Assembly (NCBI GenBank): GCA_017525605.1
Contig: JAFXSM010000001.1
Span: forward strand, 59,147 to 123,146
From: Treponema sp.
GTDB lineage: Bacteria; Spirochaetota; Spirochaetia; Treponematales; Treponemataceae
Length of the DNA: 64,000 nucleotides
Direction of reading: 5' to 3'
In this document: positions 32,334 to 40,319 of the stretch, piece after piece
Layout of the letters: the number at the start of each line of letters is the position of its first letter
Numbering within the stretch: the first letter of the stretch is position 1
The notes under the pieces: generated by a model
Seen by the model: the letters and a program-made list of their open reading frames with translations, nothing else
Database searches by the model: none
What the model was told of the DNA's origin: nothing
Made by a program: the position numbers and the translations under genes

Positions 32334-32984
32334 CTACTTTCGTCCGAGCATCGTGAAATCTTCGACCGCCGATGAATATGCGATTCCCATTCCCGGTGTT
32401 TTCAGGCATTTGAGGTTTCTGATTGCTTCCATGACCGCCTCTTTTTTTTCTGTCGGCACGACCATGATAAGCATTTCTTTTTCGGGGACGATGTGCGTTC
32501 CGAAAAACTGCTCGTCGGTTTCCCTTGCAGTTCCTCGCGCGTTCAGCACCGTTCCGCCGCCCGCACCCGCGCTTCTTGCCGCCGCCATTACGTCGTCCGC
32601 ATATCCTTTGTTCACTATCACCGAAATCATTTCTTTCATAGCTTTTCCCTTTGCCGAATTCCCAGTTTCGTCTTCCTGCTTGATTCCGTCGCTTCCGCTT
32701 CTGAAAAACGAATCGACATCCGTAACGAAAAGCTCCCCGAAATTGCGGCTTTCCTTTGAAGTTGCCCTTACGATTGTGCTGAATACGCTCTCTTTGACCT
32801 GCTCCTCGACAATCATCAGAATTACGTCCTTCGTCGATTCTCCAAGTCCGAGCACCGCCATCAGGTTCGTCCTCGAAAGTCCCCTTCCGATTAGTACCGT
32901 TCCCCCTCGGCAGCCGCTTTCCATTGCCGCCTTCGTGAGCCTTTCGCCCTTGTCGTGCGGGACAACGCTTATCAAAAGCTTCAT
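32334..32984 (-). CDS. tandem PII-like signalling protein
   Basis: The protein has 216 aa with two PII-type halves: residues 1-about 95 ('MKLLISVVPHDKGERLTKAA', cut at the turn, then 'GCRGGTVLIGRG') and about 115-216 ('SVIVNKGYADDVMAAARSAG', 'GAGGGTVLNARGT', 'MLIMVVPTEKKEAVMEAI'). The conserved 'GGTVL-RG' of PII appears in both. Each half has a T-loop-like insertion, the first with 'ATSKESRNFGELFVTDVD'. It starts after AAAGGAGGAG and overlaps the DUF1538 gene by 4 nt. PII proteins next to DUF1538 transporters probably regulate them (inference). Confidence 0.82.
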   Translation of the reverse strand: MKLLISVVPHDKGERLTKAAMESGCRGGTVLIGRGLSRTNLMAVLGLGESTKDVILMIVEEQVKESVFSTIVRATSKESRNFGELFVTDVDSFFRSGSDGIKQEDETGNSAKGKAMKEMISVIVNKGYADDVMAAARSAGAGGGTVLNARGTARETDEQFFGTHIVPEKEMLIMVVPTEKKEAVMEAIRNLKCLKTPGMGIAYSSAVEDFTMLGRK

Positions 32985-34564
32985 TTGTCTCCTCCTTTTT
33001 CCCTCTTTTTCGTCTTGAGCTTGAAGAAGATTCCGAGGATTTGTATTGCGATGAGCGGAGTCATTGCGACGAGCGCGATTACTCCGAACGCGTCAACTGC
33101 CGGGTTTCCGCCTGACGAAGAGCTTGCTCCGAGCGCGAACGATAGCACGAACGTGCTTGTCATCGGCCCTGACGCAACGCCGCCCGAGTCGAACGCGATT
33201 CCCGTGAAGAGCTTGGGGCAGAAGAACGTGAGGATGAGCGAGAGCGCGTAGCCGGGAATCAGGACGTACCAGAGGGAGAACCCGAAGAGGACTCTCGCCA
33301 TAGAAAATCCGATTGAGATTGCAACTCCCGCGCTGAGTGCGATGAGCATCACTTTGCGCTTTATCGTTCCGCCAGAGACGCTCTCGACTTGGTCTGTGAG
33401 AACCCAGACGGCCGGCTCCGCAGAGACTACGACCGCCCCGAAAATGCAGCCGACAAGAATCAGTAGCACGATTTCTGCGGCTCCCGGAATGCCCATGCTG
33501 AACGTAACGTCGCCTGCCGTGTTGAACACCTTCACGAATTTGTCGCCCGATATCGCAAGTTTTCCGAGAACCGCCCCGAGCTTTTCCCCCGCCGGCATGA
33601 ATCCGCCCTGCGCACCCATGAGGAACAGGACAAGCCCCACGAAACTCAATACGAGTCCGCGAACCATTCTGATGACCTGAAAAGGAGGCATCTTGATGAG
33701 AAAAATCTGGAACAACGCCGCCATCACGACGAGCGGAAAAAGCGCGCTTGTGACTTCTTTTAAAATGTGCGGAAGAATGTGCGGAAATATTGCAAGACCT
33801 GTGACTGTCTCTTCCGCGCTTGCAGTCACGGCTGTGTCAGCTGCCTGCGGAAACTTCGCCGAGATTATTCCGTAAAGGCAAACCGCAGCGACCGGCCCGA
33901 TAGACGCGATTCCGGTGAGTCCGAACGAGTCGTCGCCGGAGCTTTCGCCGTTCGCGTTCCCGCTCGTTTTTTTTGAGCGTACCGCGGCGACACCGACACC
34001 GAGAGCCATTATGAACGGAACTGTCATTGGCCCTGTCGTAGCTCCGCCCGAGTCGAACGCGACTCCCTGAAAAGTTTTTGGCGTGAGGAATGCCATCGCG
34101 AAAACGGCAATGTACGATACGATTAGGACGATTCGAAGCGGAACGGAAAGGACTGTGCGGAGTATTCCGAGCATCACGAAAAATCCGACCCCGGCCGCGA
34201 TGAAAAGAATCAGAGCCCATTTCGACACGTTCGCTGCGATTCCTTTCACCTGGTCCGCAAGAACCTGAACGTCAGGCTCCGCAATCGTAATCATGAAGCC
34301 GATGAAAAACGAAGCCGCGAGCAAGAGCTTGAGGTTTCGCTTTGAAGTGAGTGCCGCACCCGCGCGTTCTCCAATCGGCAGTATTCCGATGTCCACTCCG
34401 AAAAGGAAAATCGTCAGCCCGAAAATGACGAGCACGCCGCCGACAAGGAAGCGCATCATCGTCTCACTTCCGATCGGTGCGACCGTCAGCCCGAAAAGCA
34501 GAACGATGAGCATTATCGGTGCGACCGACGATACCGTTTCCTTTAGCTTGAGGTACCAGTTCAT
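32981..34564 (-). CDS. DUF1538 membrane protein, internally duplicated transporter-like
   Basis: The protein has 527 aa with about 14 hydrophobic helices. It consists of two homologous halves, each with a signature 'AEP(D/A)V.VL.DQV' and, later, 'F.G(V/I)AFDSGG....GPMT', the second at about residues 425-450. The AFDSGG loops probably form a substrate or ion site. The ligand is unknown. It lies between luxS (4-nt ATGA overlap) and a tandem PII gene (4-nt overlap), so the three are translated as a coupled set. Confidence 0.85.
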   Translation of the reverse strand: MNWYLKLKETVSSVAPIMLIVLLFGLTVAPIGSETMMRFLVGGVLVIFGLTIFLFGVDIGILPIGERAGAALTSKRNLKLLLAASFFIGFMITIAEPDVQVLADQVKGIAANVSKWALILFIAAGVGFFVMLGILRTVLSVPLRIVLIVSYIAVFAMAFLTPKTFQGVAFDSGGATTGPMTVPFIMALGVGVAAVRSKKTSGNANGESSGDDSFGLTGIASIGPVAAVCLYGIISAKFPQAADTAVTASAEETVTGLAIFPHILPHILKEVTSALFPLVVMAALFQIFLIKMPPFQVIRMVRGLVLSFVGLVLFLMGAQGGFMPAGEKLGAVLGKLAISGDKFVKVFNTAGDVTFSMGIPGAAEIVLLILVGCIFGAVVVSAEPAVWVLTDQVESVSGGTIKRKVMLIALSAGVAISIGFSMARVLFGFSLWYVLIPGYALSLILTFFCPKLFTGIAFDSGGVASGPMTSTFVLSFALGASSSSGGNPAVDAFGVIALVAMTPLIAIQILGIFFKLKTKKREKGGDK

Positions 34565-35028
34565 TTGTAACAGTTCCAGCCTTTGCTTTCGATTCCGTCA
34601 ACCCACTGCTTTGCGAAATGCTTCGCGCCTTCCAGGTCCATGTCCCTGTAGTTTCCGCACTGGATTTCGTTTGCGGCTGGAATGTCGCCTTCCCATTCGA
34701 CGACTTTCTTGAACACAGGAAGAAGATGCTTCGCGATGAATTCCTCGTCAACGTCGCCCCAAACTGTCAGATAAAAGCCCGTCCTGCATCCCATCGGCGA
34801 AAAGTCGATTACGGTGTCGATTTCGTCGCGCAGATATTCGGCAACGATATGCTCGATAGTGTGAATCGCGCCCGTCGGCATGAATTCCTTGTTCGGCTGG
34901 CAGATTCGTATGTCGAATTTCGTCACCGCATCTCCCTTCTCGCCGACCTTCTTCGCCGCAGTCCTCACGAACGGTGCAGTGACCTTCGTATGGTCAAGAT
35001 TAAACGAATCTACATTGTATTTTTTCAT
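34561..35028 (-). CDS. luxS: S-ribosylhomocysteine lyase (AI-2 synthesis)
   Basis: The protein has 155 aa, the usual length. Metal and active-site residues are present: 'HTIEH' (H56, E59, H60), C81 in 'MGCRTGFY' and C124 in 'IQCGNYRDM'. It cleaves S-ribosylhomocysteine to homocysteine and the AI-2 precursor, after Pfs (encoded upstream) has removed adenine from S-adenosylhomocysteine. It starts after TTTGGAGG. It heads the luxS-DUF1538-PII-birA run. Confidence 0.97.
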   Translation of the reverse strand: MKKYNVDSFNLDHTKVTAPFVRTAAKKVGEKGDAVTKFDIRICQPNKEFMPTGAIHTIEHIVAEYLRDEIDTVIDFSPMGCRTGFYLTVWGDVDEEFIAKHLLPVFKKVVEWEGDIPAANEIQCGNYRDMDLEGAKHFAKQWVDGIESKGWNCYK

Positions 35029-35085
35029 TTTTGTGCCTCCAAAGTGATGTTGAATTTTTTAATATCGAATCTTACGAATGAATGT

Positions 35086-35187
35086 TGGAAACAAGCGGAG
35101 GCGAGGTTCCTGCATGAAAAACACTCAGCCACCGCGAAGCGGTACTGCCGTTTTTCATGTAGGGTTCTCGCCGGGAGCTTGTTTCCA
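35086..35187. repeat. 100-bp covarying palindrome, copy A
   Basis: Outer stem TGGAAACAAGC/GCTTGTTTCCA, then GGCGAG/CTCGCC, then CATGAAAAAC/GTTTTTCATG, capped by ACCGC-GAA-GCGGT. It lies between pfs and luxS and is nearly identical to copy C (47631-47730). Copy B (39058-39159) keeps the pairing with different bases. Short open frames across it are not genes. Confidence 0.85.
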
Positions 35188-35212
35188 GCCTTTCAATTAG
35201 CAGTGATTCGAT

Positions 35213-35914
35213 TTAAATTTTTTCTATCAATTTTTTTACTATCATCGCGCTCATGTTCGCCGCCGTCACGTCGTTGAATTTGTATGTCGATTCCTCGCCG
35301 TCGTCCGCGCAGTCGCTCATGCACCTTAAGATGAGGAACGGAGTCTTGTACACGAAGCAAGTGTGCGCGATTGCCGCTCCTTCCATTTCCACGCAAGCAG
35401 GAGAGCAGAGCGAGATGATTTTTTCTTTAGTTTCCTTGTTCGAGATGAACTGGTCGCCGGAGGCGATTCTTCCCTCGACCATTTTGTGCCCTTTGAATTC
35501 TTCCCTGCCGCTAAGCTCCGCGAACGCTTCCGTCGCTGCCTTTCGCATTTTCTCGTCCGCAACGAATGTTGATGTTTCCATGCGCGGAATGACTGTCGGA
35601 GCGTAGCCGAATCCGGTTACGTCAAAGTCATGGTACACAGCGTCCGTCGAAGCGACCATGTCGAGCACCGTAAGCCCCTTGCCGGTCGCGCCCGCAATTC
35701 CCGTGTTGATGACATGCGTCGCGCCTTCCTCGCGAATCAGCCTTCCTGCGCACAATGCGGCGTTCACTTTTCCGATTCCGCTCATCACTATTACGACTTC
35801 CTTTCCTTCTATTATTCCCGTGACGAATCCGTCCTTTTCCTTTTTGTTCTCCGTTATTGATTTGAGATACTCAACCTCTTCCGCCATCGCGCCGATGATT
35901 CCGATTTTTGCCAT
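35213..35914 (-). CDS. mtnN: 5'-methylthioadenosine / S-adenosylhomocysteine nucleosidase
   Basis: The ATG at 35914 follows AAGGAG; the frame back to 36001 is rejected. The 233-aa protein starts 'MAKIGIIGAMAEEVEYL' as usual. The catalytic and binding motifs are 'MSGIGKVNAA', 'NTGIAGATGKGL', 'ASGDQFI', 'CVEMEGAAIAHTCF' and 'RCMSDCADD' (catalytic Asp). It supplies S-ribosylhomocysteine to LuxS encoded 185 bp downstream. Confidence 0.95.
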   Translation of the reverse strand: MAKIGIIGAMAEEVEYLKSITENKKEKDGFVTGIIEGKEVVIVMSGIGKVNAALCAGRLIREEGATHVINTGIAGATGKGLTVLDMVASTDAVYHDFDVTGFGYAPTVIPRMETSTFVADEKMRKAATEAFAELSGREEFKGHKMVEGRIASGDQFISNKETKEKIISLCSPACVEMEGAAIAHTCFVYKTPFLILRCMSDCADDGEESTYKFNDVTAANMSAMIVKKLIEKI

Positions 35915-36141
35915 TGTTTTCTCCTTACGACTCAAGTTGATTTTTATCGGGTTTATCTTATCAGATTTCAAATTTGAATTAAACGAAACGGGCGTTTGCA
36001 AAATTCAGCGTAAAATTTTCAATTTAGCGTCAATATCGGCTGAAAAAGCGTAATGATTGCGAAATCTGCAAAGGTTTTCAAAAAAATGTAAGAAAAAAGC
36101 GAAAAAAATCAAAAAAAAGTAAAAAAAAACAAGAAAAGGTA
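35915..36141. other. A-rich intergenic stretch without a gene
   Basis: Upstream of mtnN, the plus strand becomes strongly A-rich (runs of A8-A10 near 36105-36130). No frame, repeat or hairpin is evident. The A-tracts lie just before the promoter at 36142 and may act as an UP-like element. Confidence 0.4.
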
Positions 36142-36170
36142 TTGATTAAAAAGATATTCATGTCTAATAT
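36142..36170 (+). promoter_or_regulatory. sigma70-type promoter of the sRNA/leader
   Basis: TTGATT (36142-36147), a 17-nt spacer and TAATAT (36165-36170), preceded by A-tracts. The expected start of transcription is about 36177. Confidence 0.6.
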
Positions 36171-36176
36171 ACTAAT

Positions 36177-36307
36177 CAGCAGCAAGAAAAACAGGAACGT
36201 AAAAATCTTCGTCAGTTTTTATCGTTTCTTGTGGTTATGTCTGTCAGATGTAACCTTATTTATAAAACCCGCATAGTTTCTCCTCCTTTAAGTGCGGGTT
36301 TTTTTTT
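36177..36307 (+). ncRNA. candidate small RNA with anti-Shine-Dalgarno terminator loop
   Basis: A consensus promoter and a strong intrinsic terminator frame about 130 nt with no reading frame. The terminator stem AAAACCCGCA/TGCGGGTTTT encloses a 19-nt loop containing CUCCUCCUUU, which is complementary to AGGAGG ribosome-binding sites. C/U-rich loops of this kind are used by several bacterial sRNAs to block translation. Alternatively it is the 5' leader or attenuator of the esterase gene that starts 23 nt after the terminator. Confidence 0.5.
36264..36307 (+). terminator. intrinsic terminator with C/U-rich loop
   Basis: AAAACCCGCA (36264-36273), loop 36274-36292, TGCGGGTTTT (36293-36302), T-run to 36307. 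Confidence 0.85.
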
Positions 36308-36330
36308 GCTCTTTGCACTAAAATTGAACA

Positions 36331-37155
36331 ATGAGCGAAAAAAAATCTGAGATAATTCAACTTCCGGTAAATTATTCCGGCAAAATCGACAACTCGAATC
36401 AAAAACCATTTGTAAAAACATTTCTTATCGAATCCGACAAAAAACTTCCGGCTGTAATCATTTGTCCGGGCGGCGGCTACGAGCATCTTTCCGAGCGGGA
36501 AGGCGAGCCGGTCGCAAAAAAGATGAACGCGCTCGGCTTTCATGCCGTCGTCCTGAACTATTCGCTTGCGCCTATGGAATTTCCTGCCGCGCTTTGCGAC
36601 CTTGCGGAAGCTGTCGTGCTCGTAAGGAAGAATGCGGATGCCTGGAACATCGACGCTGACAAAGTCATAATCGCGGGATTCAGCGCGGGAGGGCATCTTG
36701 CGGCTTCTCTCGGCTGTTACTGGCGGTCTGGCATTTTGCAGGATTTGCTTCCGTACACGCCTGACGAGGCGAAACCGAATTTCCTTCTTCTTTGCTATCC
36801 CGTAATCACTTCCGACGAAAATTACTGCCACGAAAGCTCAATCCGAAACGTTCTCGGAAAAAACAACCTCGACGTGCGCGAGTTCGTGAGCATCGAGGAG
36901 CACATCGACAGCAATTTTCCCGAGACGTTCGTCTGGCATACCGCAATGGACGAGTCCGTTCCTCTCGAGAACACTTTGCGCCTGGTTTCTGCGCTCCGTC
37001 GCGAGGGAATCAGTTTCGAGTGCCACATTTTCGAGCGCGGATGCCACGGCCTTGCGCTTGCGAACGCGAAAACCGCGAAGGCTGACGGAAGCTGCCAGGA
37101 AAAAGAATGCAGCGTCTGGCCTGAGCTTTTCAGGAACTGGTTCGAGAAAAAATAA
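36331..37155 (+). CDS. alpha/beta-hydrolase (BD-FAE/acetyl esterase-like)
   Basis: The protein has 274 aa and is cytoplasmic. Motifs: oxyanion 'ICPGGGYEHLS', nucleophile 'GFSAGGHLAAS', Asp in 'HTAMDESVP' and His in 'ERGCHGLALA'. This set is typical of small esterases that deacetylate xylan-derived or other sugar esters. There is no Shine-Dalgarno sequence. TAAAAT at 36319-36324 ends 6 nt before the ATG, suggesting a leaderless message, unless the gene is read through the terminator before it. Confidence 0.85.
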   Translation: MSEKKSEIIQLPVNYSGKIDNSNQKPFVKTFLIESDKKLPAVIICPGGGYEHLSEREGEPVAKKMNALGFHAVVLNYSLAPMEFPAALCDLAEAVVLVRKNADAWNIDADKVIIAGFSAGGHLAASLGCYWRSGILQDLLPYTPDEAKPNFLLLCYPVITSDENYCHESSIRNVLGKNNLDVREFVSIEEHIDSNFPETFVWHTAMDESVPLENTLRLVSALRREGISFECHIFERGCHGLALANAKTAKADGSCQEKECSVWPELFRNWFEKK

Positions 37156-37217
37156 AAAATCAAAACTATAAAAATCAAAATTAAAATTATAAAAAATAGA
37201 AAGAGGGAGATTTCAAA

Positions 37218-39011
37218 ATGGCAAATCAGATTCCAGAAAGAAAAGACGTGAAAGAAAGCGACAAGTGGGACCTTTCGACTCTGTACAAATCAAAGGACGA
37301 TTGGGAAAAAGCACTTGCTTCGGTTCCGTCGCTGACAGAGAAAGTCGTGGCGTTCAAGGGCAAAATGGGGGAGAGCGCGGACTCTCTTCTCGGTGCGCTA
37401 AAGGCGTATGAGCAGCTGATGAAAGTCGTTGAGTCTGTCGCAAATTATGCTGGGCTTCTGCTCACCGAAGACGAAGGTAATGCTGAATCGCTTGATATGG
37501 ACGGACGTGTTACGATGGCGTATTCAAAAGCGACTGCGGAACTCGCATTCTTCGACCCGGAAGTCATTGCAATCGACGACAAAAAAATCGACGAATGGAT
37601 TTCAAAAATCGAATTCGACGACTACAGGATATTCGTGAGGAAACTGCGCCATTACAAACCGTACATCCTGAGCGAAAAAGAAGAGCGAATCCTTTCCCTG
37701 CAAACTGAATCCGGCGAGACGGCGAAAAGTGCGTACAGCGCGCTCACGAATGTCGATTTGCAGTTCGGCACTGTCAATGTCAACGGCGAGGAAAAGCCGC
37801 TCACGCAGTCAACATGGTCGATTTTCATGCAGAACCCGGACAGAAACGTCAGAAAAGAGGCGTACAAAAAATTTTATGACGGCTTTGCGAAGAACCAGAA
37901 CACGATTGCCGCACTGTATGCAGGAAGCGTGAACCACGACGTGTTCATGGCGCGCGCAAGGGGCTACGAGTCTTCGCTCGCTTCAAAGCTTTACGGCGAC
38001 AAAGTTCCTGAATCGGTTTACAGGAATCTGATTGACACGGTTCACAAGAATCTTCCGACGCTTCATAAATTCTACTCTCTCAGGAAAAAAGTTCTCGGTC
38101 TTGAGGAGCTTTGGCATTACGACGTGTACGTTCCGCTCGTGAAAGACGTTGTCACGAAGACTTCATACGAGGAGGCCGTTGAGATATGCCGCAATGCTCT
38201 TTCGCCGCTCGGAAAGGATTATACGGACACACTTTGCGGAGGACTTCTCGGCGGCTGGACTGACCGCTACGAGAACAAAGGGAAAAGAAGCGGCGCGTTC
38301 TCGTCTGGTGCATACACCGGCTATCCGTATATTCTCCTGAACTACAAGGAGGATGATATCCGCGACGTTTTCACGATGGCGCACGAGGGCGGACATTCGA
38401 TGCACACTTGGTTCTCGAAGAACAGCAATCCGTTCTTGCAGTACGACTACACGATTTTCGAGGCAGAGGTCGCATCGACTTTCAACGAGGAGCTTGTCTT
38501 CGAATATCTTCTGAAGAACGCGAAAACTCCTGAGATGAAAAATTACCTTCTTGCGATGAGGGCAAGCGACATCATAGCGACGCTCCACCGACAGACGATG
38601 TTCGCGGAATTCGAGCTCAAGGCGCACGAGTCGGTCGAAAACGGGAAGCCGCTTACAGCCGAGTCTTTGCGGAAAATCTACAGGGAGCTTCTGGAGCAGT
38701 ACTTCGGGCCTGAGATGGTTTTCGAGGAGACGAGCGACATGGAAGGTCTTCGGATCCCGCATTTCTACGGCGCGTTCTACGTCTACAAATATTCGACGGG
38801 AATTTCCGCCGCGATTGCGCTTGCAAAGCGTGTCACGGAAGGCGGAGAGAAAGAAAGGGATGACTATTTCAAATTCCTGAAATCCGGCGGCTCACGCTAC
38901 CCAATCGAATCCCTCAAAGTCGCCGGCGTAGACATGTCAAGCCCAGCTCCGATTCAGAGCGCGTTGGACGTATTCGCTGATTTGGTGAACCAGTTGGAGA
39001 AATCTTTGTAG
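37218..39011 (+). CDS. pepF: oligoendopeptidase F (M3B metallopeptidase)
   Basis: The protein has 597 aa, typical length. Zinc motif 'MAHEGGHSMHTWF' (H389, E390, H393) with the downstream Glu in 'FEAEVASTFNEEL'. The C-terminal 'IPHFYGAFYVYKYSTGISAA' is the family substrate region. It is cytoplasmic and hydrolyses short peptides. It starts after AGAGGGAGA. A palindromic repeat follows it. Confidence 0.95.
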   Translation: MANQIPERKDVKESDKWDLSTLYKSKDDWEKALASVPSLTEKVVAFKGKMGESADSLLGALKAYEQLMKVVESVANYAGLLLTEDEGNAESLDMDGRVTMAYSKATAELAFFDPEVIAIDDKKIDEWISKIEFDDYRIFVRKLRHYKPYILSEKEERILSLQTESGETAKSAYSALTNVDLQFGTVNVNGEEKPLTQSTWSIFMQNPDRNVRKEAYKKFYDGFAKNQNTIAALYAGSVNHDVFMARARGYESSLASKLYGDKVPESVYRNLIDTVHKNLPTLHKFYSLRKKVLGLEELWHYDVYVPLVKDVVTKTSYEEAVEICRNALSPLGKDYTDTLCGGLLGGWTDRYENKGKRSGAFSSGAYTGYPYILLNYKEDDIRDVFTMAHEGGHSMHTWFSKNSNPFLQYDYTIFEAEVASTFNEELVFEYLLKNAKTPEMKNYLLAMRASDIIATLHRQTMFAEFELKAHESVENGKPLTAESLRKIYRELLEQYFGPEMVFEETSDMEGLRIPHFYGAFYVYKYSTGISAAIALAKRVTEGGEKERDDYFKFLKSGGSRYPIESLKVAGVDMSSPAPIQSALDVFADLVNQLEKSL

Positions 39012-39057
39012 ATTTCCTTTCTGTGCTAAATTGAATTTGAACTTCACAATGCAATTA

Positions 39058-39159
39058 CAGAAATAAGCGGAAGCGAGGTTCCGACCACGAAAACACTCAG
39101 CCACCGCGAAGCGGTACTGCCGTTTTCGTGGTCGGGTTCTCGCTGTGAGCTTATTTCTG
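39058..39159. repeat. 100-bp covarying palindrome, copy B
   Basis: Outer stem CAGAAATAAGC/GCTTATTTCTG and inner stem GACCACGAAAAC/GTTTTCGTGGTC replace the bases of copies A and C on both arms, so pairing is kept. The central ACTCAGCCACCGCGAAGCGG and the following TACTGCCG are unchanged. It lies between pepF and the adenosine deaminase gene. Confidence 0.85.
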
Positions 39160-39208
39160 CAAATGCAATTTAGTTTTTCTGCAGTGTCCTTAATTAATTG
39201 TGACATCT

Positions 39209-39216
39209 GCCGATAA
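39209..39216 (+). promoter_or_regulatory. isolated sigma28-like -10 (GCCGATAA), weak candidate
   Basis: An exact GCCGATAA lies 57 bp before the adenosine deaminase start. At 11-nt spacing the upstream octamer is TTAATTAA, only 4/8 to TAAAGTTT, so promoter activity is uncertain. Confidence 0.2.
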
Positions 39217-39272
39217 TTTACAGTGATAGTCTTGGACTTTAAATAAAGTTAAGTTTTGAACGGAGTCGAACG

Positions 39273-40298
39273 ATGATGGTTAAGTCTGATTTTTATGATT
39301 TTTTCAGGAAAGTGCCAAAGGCTGAATTGCATTTGCATATCGAGGCCGTTATCGGATTCGACTCCATCAAAAAACTTTACATGAAGAAATATCCTTCCGT
39401 CACGGAAGCCGAAGCCGTCAGCGAGATTGAGCGCATATTCGACTACTGCAACCTCGACGGGTTCATTCAGGCGTATCTGAAAGTCCAGGACTTGTTCGAT
39501 TCTGTCGATGATTTCGACTTCATCTTTGAGGATTTGAAGAAGTACATCGTCAGGAACGGAATTTCGTATGCGGAAGTTTTCGCATCCCCGTCAGCATTCC
39601 TGAAAAAAGGATTCGACTTCGGCGAGATGATGCGTTGCTATCAGAAAAATATCCGCAAATTAAAAGAAGAAATCGGCGTTGACATAAAGCTCATAATCGA
39701 CGTTTCAAGGACGTTCGGGCGGGAGAATGCGGAGCGGAACCTGTCGCTCCTCATGGAAAACATGATTCCAGAGGTAATCGGAATCGGGCTTGGCGGGTCC
39801 GAGTCGAAAGGCCCTGCGAAAGAGTTCGGCTCTGTCTTTGAGCGTGCGGCTGAATTCGGCTTCAAGACGGTCGCACATGCCGGCGAGGATGTCGGGCCGG
39901 AATCCGTCTGGGACACACTCAACATCCTTAAAGTTTCGAGAATCGGGCACGGAATTGCTTCCGCCTTCGATGAGAATCTGATGAGCGAGCTTGTGAAAAG
40001 AAATGTCGCGCTTGAAATATGCCCCACCAGCAACGTATTCACGAAAAAGTTCGTCAAAAAGATAAAGGAGCATCCTGTCAAAAAATTCTTCGACAACGGA
40101 ATCTGCGTCACGCTCAACACTGACGACCCGCTCTTTTTCGGCGTGGAGCTTCTGGACGAGTACTGGAACGCGTATTCCAAAATCGGGTTCAAGAAATCCG
40201 AGCTCAAGAAAATCGTCAGAAACAGCTTTGAGGCATCGTTTTTGCCGGACGAGAAGAAGGGCGAATTTTTGAAGAAGATAGACGAATGTTGGAACTAG
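39273..40298 (+). CDS. add: adenosine deaminase
   Basis: The protein has 341 aa. Metal ligands and active site: 'AELHLHIEAVIG' (the usual HLHLxG is varied), 'VAHAGEDVGP' (His and Glu), 'RIGHGIA' and 'LNTDDPLFFG' (two Asp), plus 'LEICPTSNVFTKKF'. It converts adenosine to inosine, fitting purine salvage. It starts after CGGAG. A diverged paralogue follows 21 bp later. Confidence 0.9.
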   Translation: MMVKSDFYDFFRKVPKAELHLHIEAVIGFDSIKKLYMKKYPSVTEAEAVSEIERIFDYCNLDGFIQAYLKVQDLFDSVDDFDFIFEDLKKYIVRNGISYAEVFASPSAFLKKGFDFGEMMRCYQKNIRKLKEEIGVDIKLIIDVSRTFGRENAERNLSLLMENMIPEVIGIGLGGSESKGPAKEFGSVFERAAEFGFKTVAHAGEDVGPESVWDTLNILKVSRIGHGIASAFDENLMSELVKRNVALEICPTSNVFTKKFVKKIKEHPVKKFFDNGICVTLNTDDPLFFGVELLDEYWNAYSKIGFKKSELKKIVRNSFEASFLPDEKKGEFLKKIDECWN

Positions 40299-40319
40299 GG
40301 GATTTTGCAGGGGTTTTGC

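Noticed and set aside
35086..35187. Open frames across the 100-bp palindromes (sharing a 'KQAEARFLHEKHSATAKR' stretch)
   Set aside because: They follow the repeat itself, have no start context of their own, and appear at each copy in either strand; they are repeat-derived noise.
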